From the NCBI GenBank assembly GCA_026419785.1, contig JAODTK010004298.1, positions 62,001-126,000 on the forward strand: DNA of 64,000 nucleotides, given 5' to 3'. The notes beneath the pieces are model-generated. The model searched no databases. It worked only from the letters and a program-made list of their open reading frames with translations, and was not told the origin of the DNA. Shown here piece after piece: positions 55,980 through 64,000 of this stretch. Origin of the DNA: Sclerodactyla briareus (Eukaryota; Echinodermata; Holothuroidea; Dendrochirotida; Sclerodactylidae). Every line of letters starts with the position of its first letter. Position 1 is the first letter of the stretch. Both the position numbers and the translations under genes were made by a program.

Positions 55980-58195
55980 GGGAGTGTGGATTTACGCCTC
56001 GAGCTATTTTTTTTTTTAAATCTTCAAGGAGTTAGCAATACATACGGTATTTAATATTTCTACAAATTGACAAAACAAAATAAACAATGGCTCTCTATGA
56101 AGGTTTGTAGGGGATTGGATTGAAGAATAAATTATGCAAACCTGATGTATAACCCGATGGCATCCGGAGAGAACTGTCAACGGGGGAAGTAGACGCGGTG
56201 AGGGTTGCCAATTGGTCATGCGAGTTCAAGTTTGCAATGGGCCATTTCCCCGACTAATAGTTCTGTAATGAGGGTCCGCTGCAGTCGAAAACCATAGCCG
56301 AACAAGTATAACAATTCCAGGGCAAAGTATCACTGTTCCGGATAGATTACTTTGACACTCGGCGATCTTTTGCGACCGATAGACACAGTTAAAGGCAATA
56401 AATATGAAAATTGCTTGCGAGATATTTTCGAAATCTAAGAGAAATTGTCGTCTGGTATTGTCAGCTGAAGAAAACGGCAAAAACCGTTGTTGGGCCATCG
56501 TAACGAGCGAAAAAACGTTTTAAAAATAAAAAAATTTTAATTTCAATCGATATCGATTTGCGGTTTATACCGACCACGATATTAGGGTGCAATGTAATTA
56601 ATTATTCGATACATCGCAAATCGATTTTTGTTGGTAATTTTTTATTCACCTCGACTATTAGCCCACCAGGCGACGCCAAGTATCTTAATACGAATAAATC
56701 TTTTGAACACCCATGGCAAGGATATCAAGGATTCTTTTTTTTACAGTGGTAGGCCTGTGTTTAAACGAAAACAACTTCAAAATTTGTCATGATTTTGGAA
56801 AACACATTTTGCCGAAACTGAATTCACAACATTACGACAAATTATCGCAAATAAATCTCGATAGCGGTAGACCACCTACTAGGACGGGAGAAACTTATGC
56901 CTCGACTTATTATTGTAACAGTTAAATTGGTTCTCCCCGATAGAACATTCCAGTAACTTACCAGATAGAGGTTTTCCATGGCTGCGGATGTGGTGTGCGG
57001 GGTATATTATGGATGTGTGAAAATCAATAATTTCTGGGAGGGTCGTGATTTTTAGGAGGAATGAACGACAGAATAAGGAACTCGTCTCTAAAAAAAATAG
57101 CGAGCAAATCATAAATAAGAACGTTAAATTGGAAAAAGGGTAGTAAAAGGGTTATTAAGGGCGATATCAGAATTAACCTACCGTGACACTGACAACCGGC
57201 TTATTGCTGCTCCGTGGACATGGGAATTTTGGTGTTCGTGTTGTTCGTTATTTTATGTGGAGGTTGGACTACGCCGCATATAGGGACACTCGCAATTGCA
57301 ATCCCAGCAGTTCTTAGCAGGGCGCTCAAAACCAGACCACGACAGGGGTTAGCGACAACGGGTAGGCCGAAAATATTGGGAGGGGGGGGGGGCTAGCGGG
57401 GGGGGGGGGCTAGCGTCGAGGGTCGTTCTCGTTTTTATGAAAGGATCAACATTTGGCGACAACTTCAATTTGAATCCGGAGTAACAGACAATTCAATGGG
57501 CAAAGAGTTTTCACTTTCACTTGAGATTTTCTGACACCACTTTATGTGATACGAGGGGCCTTGATTTCGCAGACGTGAAAGCACCAACAGCTACCTACTG
57601 CGCATGCGAAGACCCCACACCATGTCTTAGGCTGCGTGATTCACGACAGGGTCACAAACTTGTCCCTATAAGCTGAACGTGGGATAGCGGAGTTGGCTTG
57701 ATTGTTGCTAACCTGGGAGACTGGCTTATATCAAATACGCCGGAGATTCCATACTCAATTGTTTTGTATACACAACGCTCTATTGTTGGTCTTGATCCAT
57801 AATTAATAAGCCATGTGGTAGAATTCTAGAGCACCCGACGGCAAGATCGGGACCACGACTTGACCTTAAAAACGCAATCATTCCCCCAAGGTATTATAAA
57901 TGTAAGCTTAGAGGCTTGGACCTGCCAACGTGAAAGATTCCCCGTGTTGACGACTGCGCTGCGCATTTGAAGCCCCTGATGAGACAGACAGAAACGTTGT
58001 GATATGTCTGGGTAGGCTAATCAATCACACAATCAGCCCACTGAGCTCATGGGAGCACTGCTGGATGCACGTACAGCCGCACATAGCCCATCTCCTCGAC
58101 CCATTCCTCCCTAGCGGTTTTGGGACCCATCCGACAAAATTGTTCTTCCAGAATGGACGCTCGATGCCTGGAAAGCACAAAAAAACAAGTCCACG
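55980..58195. other. Non-coding stretch with G tracts
   Basis: No exon is supported. Two G runs separated by GGGGCTAGCG (57,381-57,415) are the only clear feature. Confidence 0.35.
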
Positions 58196-58204
58196 AGTAA
58201 GCAT

Positions 58205-58440
58205 ACCGCAGGCTCGTTACTGATAGATTTTGGTCTGGGGAGGGGGGGTGGGGGGGGTTGAGGGGTCGGAACCAAGTGGAAGTACGCCATTCATTTTCCG
58301 GCTCACACCCTCCCTATCTGATCCGGCATAAGTACGAATTTATGGTCCCTAGACAGATTCTGCTGCAATATCTGCTGAGTAACAGCTGCAAACCTCTACG
58401 GAACTGAAAAATAAGTTTTTTTGGTGTTGCAATCTCCGAG
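58205..58440 (+). repeat. Dispersed repeat family R4, copy 2
   Basis: GGCTCGTTACTGATAGATTT, G runs, GAACCAAGTGGAAGTACG, then TTCTGCTGCAATATCTGCTG and CAGCTGCAAACCTCTACGG, matching 52,235-52,430 in order. Confidence 0.75.
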
Positions 58441-58816
58441 CCTTCGATCATAATGTGAGTGGGTACGCTACTGAATCTACAACCCTCGCGTCACTAATCC
58501 CCGCTCCCGGGCAACCCTGTCGTCATTTCTCCTGACAGGGATCTGCCATTTTCCTCGGCCTTCTACCTTTGGTATATTCGCGAAATCCCGCGCGTCAGAG
58601 AGGTTGGAAGAATGGAAAACCTGTAGGTTGCCGTGAGCTACCGTACTTCGCGAATGCTCCGATGAAAATGAACATCAACATAACATCGACACAAACGATG
58701 TTTAATATCCTTAGATGATGTTTCTTCTCCACGTAACATATACTTCCGGCAAAGTTCCGGTCGGTACTGGGTATATTCAACGTTTATTCAGTGTAAGATG
58801 TCACCATCTTGAATTA

Positions 58817-58880
58817 CCCCCCCCCCCCCATCTCTCCTCCCCCCTTCCCCAACCCTCCCCTCCCCCGTCCGCCCTGGCCC
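58817..58880 (+). repeat. C-rich low-complexity tract
   Basis: C homopolymers and CCCTCCCC words. It is the source of a proline-rich frame without meaning. Confidence 0.9.
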
Positions 58881-59018
58881 TCCTCTCCTGGATTCGAAAA
58901 GAGAACCTCTGAGTATGATGGGTATCAACCCCAATTAGGTTGTATACAATTGACGTCATAGATTGTTACAGAAAATCCCGCAGTTATATCCGTGTGTGAA
59001 GTGAGGGTATTAACTCAC

Positions 59019-59171
59019 CCCTACCGATGTAGAACACGAACTTCCTAGCATCCCAAGGTATATCAGCCGAACTTTTAAAAATCTTCCACGTAGACCCAAT
59101 CGTACAGCCCGTTGGGTTGATTTCCAATTTTCTAAGAAGGCGTCCATATAGCGCGCGTCCATCGAGTAGGC
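59019..59171 (-). CDS. Possible GIY-YIG nuclease exon
   Basis: A 153-nt minus-strand exon with acceptor ATCAATGTAG and consensus donor GGG|GTGAGT. The open frame reads GLLDGRALYGRLLRKLEINP, then TGCTIGSTWKIFKSSADIPW and DARKFVFYIGRG. The final FVFYIGRG resembles the YIG half of GIY-YIG nucleases of the ANKLE1/LEM-3 type, where an I/V-FYVGKG motif is followed by RP..HL. The exon ends in that motif, so the decisive downstream part would be in another exon, which I could not find. It may be a partial or orphan exon. Confidence 0.35.
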
Positions 59172-59744
59172 CTACATTGATTGGACTTGTATCTGGCACG
59201 TATACAATGATGGTGCCTTACCTATTTTGTACGGAAGTAATGATGTGAGGGTTATTCGCTTCCACCTATACTCTTAACAACAGTTGTGCAATGTAGCTTC
59301 GATTGTAAAGGAAGTTCTGTGTTGCTGCAACGCGGGTGACGAACTGCCCCACGACACTAAATTATATTATAACTTTCCATGTTTTTCGGCCAGGTCAAAT
59401 AACGACACGGTTTGCACATGTTTTTGTAATAGTATTTCCCCTTTCTACGGTTTATGTCAATTGATATTATCAGTGCGGCCTATTTTGGTGCAATAAACAC
59501 AGGTTGGCAATTTTATGGTATCAATTGCTCTAGCTTGTACTCGGGCAAGCTATAAACAGGATGTGATTGACGGTAACTCACTCCGGTCCCTCTTCCAGGT
59601 CCCTGCAATTGGACAGCGTAATTAGTTCTGTTTTATGGGATGAGTAAAAACAGATTTACACCCCGATCGCCTCGAATCAACTGACCATAGTTTGCAACTG
59701 TTTGTACTTTAGCTGGAAGAGAATACCCCTGCTTTACATCGTCT

Positions 59745-60330
59745 TTAAAGTGCAACTGCAGGCTTGGATACAATAGAGGTTATATCGTGAATGGAAAAGT
59801 GTGTCTATAAAAATAGGTTCAAAAAACCCCCATTTCATTTCCAATACGATGTTCCTAGGTCAGTAGGTGGAGTTAATGACCTTCGAAGTTTGGTCCATCA
59901 TGCAGAGAATCGGGGAGAATCCCAATTGGGCAACGCATGACGTCACATTGGACAACAAAGGGAGGTATGTATGGAGTCTCCTTCTTTTGTTGAATAAGTC
60001 AATAGTTTCGCAGGAGTTCGGTTTCTTTTTAGCACCAAAAGTAACAATCAACAACTACAATCCACTACAGCATCTCTCCTTAGATATGATTTCGAAGTGA
60101 ATTGATGTGTGAATTGCAATAGGAAACAAAGATTGTTTGCAGGGTTGTGAAAGTATGACATCAATTACTATTGCAGGATGGGATGACTTTAGATTGTGCA
60201 ATACACATGCACAAAACTGTAAAGGACGTAATGCTGCTACGGAAAGTCGGAGAACTTCGGGTTGGTTTGGACTGACGCATTCAGTTTTTCTCCAGCTAAC
60301 ATATTAGAGGATTCATCTGCAGTGACCTTT
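59745..60330 (+). repeat. Dispersed repeat family R3, copy 3
   Basis: AACTGCAGGCTTGGATACAA, CCATTTCATTTCCAATACGA, AAAGTAACAATCAACAACTA, CAGGGTTGTGAAAGTATGAC (with ATCAAT), ACACATGCACAAAAC, AACTTCGGGTTGG and GACGCATTCAG.TTTTCTCCAGC. This is the best-preserved 3' half of the family. Confidence 0.88.
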
Positions 60331-60334
60331 AAAG

Positions 60335-62935
60335 AACACCTCTATAATTCAAGCCGGAGCATGGCATATGAAGTTACGCTTATACATCAGTCCTCTAGGG
60401 GAGAGCGGGGATGAAAGTCGCTATAGGGTTCGTTGTCACAAATGCCATAGCGCAAAAACTTCAAATGTAATAGGTGGAGAAGTGGTGTCTTGTTTTACCT
60501 CTATTTTCTTTATTGTATCTACCAAATTACATAGCTGAAATTTCGTTTCCCCATAGAAATGTGTGAGAACTAGTCCCTATCATGGGTCATAATTTTGCAG
60601 GTGTATTCTGATCGTGCATCCATGGTAGACTGGCTGGAAGGAGGACATGAAATAAAGGCTGAATGGAACTTTAATTGAGCTGATGTGGGGGCGAAAAAAC
60701 AGTAAAACGCTTTTCAAAAAGGCTAAAGGATATCGGAGATGATTTTACATTACATGATATATCATTGTGGCGATATCTGTATCGATATCAAATGCAGTGG
60801 GCGATTGTCATCGTAACGTCATGCGTCGCCGTCAGTTTTTCACGAGTGGCCACCAGATGATATCGACGCCTCTTAATATATGAGATAAGGTAACACGCAT
60901 TGTTTCGAATCAACCTGGCTAATGGGCTTTCATGGTATCAAAGTTCAGGAAGTCGCAGGAATATGGGTATTTGAAGTGTTTCTCCAATGAAACGACAATT
61001 GAGTTCACGACTTTCATCCATTTCCCCCCCATACCCTCTGATCCTCCCTGCGGATTAGCTACTTTTCAGCGTTTACATAGAAAAAGTACCACAAGCAGCA
61101 CGAGTATGATTTAGGAAGTGTACAGAGTACAGAGAAGACACAGGAAACTATTACTATTATTACTATTAAATTAGGGGCGGTGCGGTTGGGATAGAGGAGA
61201 AGGGAGGAGGGGTGGGGGGGGGGGGAGTGAGAAGGGAGGAGGGGGGGGGGGGTGAGGCCACCACCTGAGATAGCGAAGGAAGATACTTCGAACAGCAGGA
61301 AGGCCGGTCTCTCAATGCCCCGTGTCGATCCGTAGCATGTAGTACGACTAATGGTACGTTTGAACACGACAGACTTCGATGTGCAGACTGTGGACGAAAG
61401 TTGACCTGCTCCTCCTCAGCCGTCACGGCCTTATCACTATAGGCGGACAAGTCATTATAGGAGGACAGGAAGGATTGAAGAAAAAAAATATAAAGTACGG
61501 ACAAGAATATTTCACACTTCCATGAAAAATCGTGCATAGCCGCCCCGCTCGTAACGCTACACACTATTCTATATAGATCGACAACTAACCCGATTGAACC
61601 AGTCACGGAAAACGCTCCATTTTGTCGTGGGTTAGTTCGAATCAGATTAGGACAGCACAAAACAGTACGATTGGCTATGCATGGCAATGATACCATCTTG
61701 TACTTCCATTCTGTCTCCATCTCAGATCAGTTTAACAGTGGGTTTAAACGAGTATCGGAAAGTGGACATGGAATGCAGTAGTGTCTCACACGTCACGCGG
61801 AGATGCAAACACACTCGGCTCCAGCGATTCACTAGACGACAGTCTAACCTTTAAAGTAAACAGGAGGTTTTATATATCTCCAGCAATACTAGGATTAGGT
61901 ATCGGTATATGGGTCAAGATAAGTTCATCATATAGATCGTTCTAGGTAAATGCCCATAGGAAGCCGTTCCTCCTTGAATATTCCGTTACCATGGTGTGTC
62001 CATTACTATAGTATTATGACAAGGAAATGTTTACAAGATGGCTAACAGCAGCAGAACATTATCCTGTAACGTACGTAGCTTCCATCGGTCGAGTATTAGT
62101 CCCACACATTTCATGATCACTGTTAATGCACCTTCTGCTCAGAGTGGAGTACCTACCTACGTGAATATGAGAATGAAGCGGGGTTATGCACGCGTTCAAC
62201 TACAGTAGTCACGAAACGGATCCTCTTAAGATTCACAGACTGTCTCTGCATGTCTCTGCATGTCTCATAACCTAGTTTTCCCAAGAAAACAGTTTGATTT
62301 ATGATTTGTACTGCGTTTTATTGACCAACATGCACTGTCGTGCAATGGGCCAGAATGCGGCACTGTTGATATGCTGTTGAACTTGGTGAACTTTGTTTTG
62401 TTCCAAAGGCCAGCTGGCGCGTGTTTCTCATATTCCACGCACTATCAAACATCGTGCCAAAATCATAGAGCATAATGACGAACTAGAGGGCGGACTGTTC
62501 GGCACGCTCGCGTCAAGAAAGGCCTTACCAACCACACTACTCAAACACCTATAACAACTTCGAAGTTGACCTGTTTTACATTGCTTGCTGTATTTCGTTC
62601 AATTATTCCATCAGAACTTTTTTTTAAAGGAAAAACCTATCCTGTATAATATTTCATTAGCTATACCTTGTTCAACTCCAATACCATAAACCGCCTATTA
62701 CACTTTTAACATAACTTTTGAATGTCTTTGAGCGTATTTGATAATACGCTAGTGCTGATTTGATTGATATTATTTGGGTTTACAGTAGTATGTGGCATGA
62801 GCTTATTGTGAACTTTCAATTGATCGCCTTCATGAACAACTTTATCCTTGTCATAGGTTACATTACAATTGAATAAACTGGATGTTGTCTATACTGAATA
62901 GACTCAGGAAGAAGACTGAGACGACCTGTTTTGTT
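60335..62935. other. Non-coding stretch
   Basis: It contains a GGAGG-rich G tract (61,189-61,255), which gives a long proline/serine frame on the minus strand (184 codons, 61,166-61,720). Only the tract makes this frame look notable. No exon is supported. Confidence 0.35.
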
Positions 62936-62939
62936 GTGT

Positions 62940-63425
62940 GTGGGTATTGGTGTACTTGAATGGTAATGTGTGTGCTTGCGGGCACTTTTTCGTAATAGGA
63001 TATCTACTGAACATGCATCAGGATGAGCACATGACCATTTTACTTTGGTTTGGTTTAATTAATCTGATTGTTAATAATCGCATGTTTCCTCCTTAGTGGC
63101 AAAACCCTTGTACGATTCTTAAAAAAACTGTGACATTTTTTTTTTTTTCCGTTGTGAAGTCGTACAGTGGTGTATGTGTGTGTGTGTGTATGTGTGTATG
63201 TATGTGTGTGCTTCTGTGACACGTTTTTCGTATAGGATTCTACTGAACATATGCATCAGGATGAATCATCATTCCCATTTACTTTTACTACTTTGGGTTT
63301 GGTGTATTAATCTGATTGGGGGTTAATCGCATGTTTCCTCCTCCTATATTGGCAACCTTGTAGCGATTCTTAAAACGTGACTTTTTTCCGTTGATGAGTT
63401 TACAGTGTGGTATGTGTGTTTGTTT
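62940..63425 (+). repeat. Two-copy tandem duplication, ~240-bp unit, with TG microsatellite
   Basis: Copy 1 (62,965-63,200) and copy 2 (63,205-63,425) share TGTGTGCTT, TTTTTCGTA.TAGGAT, CTACTGAACAT..GCATCAGGATGA, TTAATCTGATTG, AATCGCATGTTTCCTCCT and CGATTCTTAAAA..GTGAC. Copies differ mainly by short indels. A (TG)n run at 63,171-63,210 sits at the junction. Confidence 0.9.
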
Positions 63426-63596
63426 GTATGTTGTGAACCTGCTTGTGACATGATAACTCGACTGCGAAACTGCGACCCGACCTGGATGGTCAAACTAATA
63501 CTTGGTGCGTGCATTTGGTTCCCAATAGTATTTTTGTGGGGGGGGTGGGTGGGGCAAAGGTCATTATTGAAGCCCGTCGCTAACACTACAACAAAC

Positions 63597-63720
63597 CCGT
63601 GGCGTACCAAGAGATTTGGTTTTGGGGAGAGGGGGGGTCGGGACCCACGGGAAGTGCTCCCTCATAAATGGCATCTCCCACTATATTGGCATATGAATTA
63701 TGGGGGAGGCGTTCTGCCCG
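63597..63720 (+). repeat. Dispersed repeat family R4, fragment
   Basis: GTGGCGTACCAAGAGATTTG, a G run, GACCCACGGGAAGTGCTCC and CTCATAAATGGC, matching the first half of the 52.24 kb copy. Confidence 0.65.
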
Positions 63721-64000
63721 AACTCTCCCCTTGCGTACTTCACTCTCGACTTAGCTCTGACTCACGACTGTGTGTTCCGATAGGGTATAATTGGTACTCA
63801 TACTCAAACCACAGGCCTAGCAGTCACAAGCAATGAAGTTTGCCGAAATGCTTGCTTTAGCCTGATCGAAAGGATCTTGACCAAACATTGGATGTTTTCG
63901 TTCAGTACTCTCACCTGGGCACTTGTTACACACTTGTTACACAGCATGTACCCAAGTATTGACATTTTCAAAGTACTTGTAACTCGGTACTCTTGAATTT

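Noticed and set aside
61166-61720. 184-codon minus-strand frame, the longest in the window
   Set aside because: Its C-terminal part is a translated C-rich tract, and the rest has no recognised domain or splice signals. Length alone is not convincing.
1-64000. CRISPR arrays, bacterial operons, phage or prokaryotic defence systems
   Set aside because: Composition, introns, SINE/LINE content and absence of compact genes show animal nuclear DNA. No spaced direct-repeat array of CRISPR form exists.

Overview
This 64 kb window is animal nuclear DNA. It is gene-poor, AT-rich and repeat-dense. Open frames are short and end at GT/AG splice signals, and there are no operons or ribosome binding sites. 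The mix of non-LTR and Ty3/gypsy retroelement relics, hAT-like and other inverted-repeat DNA elements, tRNA-like SINE sequence and clustered AGGCCTA-type words suggests a marine invertebrate deuterostome, perhaps an echinoderm. That taxonomic call is an inference and not firm.

One substantial gene is supported. It lies on the minus strand from about 51.5 kb down to 31.0 kb. Eleven or twelve exons encode, in order: a short N-terminus, a helical-repeat-like region (exons near 47.0, 44.9, 44.6 and 43.6 kb), an acidic linker (40.3 kb), a death domain (39.5-39.8 kb), a first TIR domain split over two exons (36.6-36.8 and 32.9-33.1 kb), a 41-nt linker exon (32.4 kb), and a second, partly decayed TIR domain (32.1-32.3 and 31.0-31.4 kb). 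Intron phases agree across most junctions, which ties the exons together. The layout resembles the MyD88 (death-TIR) and SARM1 (repeat-TIR) architectures but matches neither. The first TIR keeps a glutamate at the position of the SARM1-type NADase catalytic residue. Several single-base frame breaks mean either noisy assembly or an ageing pseudogene. A CR1/L2-like LINE sits antisense inside the intron that splits the first TIR.

Layout: 0-3 kb unique or degraded DNA and a 1.19 kb element with 150-bp inverted repeats; 3.9-4.5 kb a 30-bp minisatellite; 4.6-5.7 kb Ty3/gypsy pol relic; 6.3-7.1 and 8.6-8.8 kb LINE relics; 13.7-22.9 kb a block of old large duplications plus a SINE; 23-30 kb mostly featureless; 30.4-30.8 kb a SINE-like repeat; 31-51.5 kb the death/TIR gene with its intronic repeats (LINE, TA microsatellite, 420-bp tandem duplication, hAT-like element, second SINE-like copy, 120-bp degenerate tandem array); 52-64 kb repeat families, microsatellites, a possible GIY-YIG exon (59.0-59.2 kb) and a 240-bp tandem duplication.
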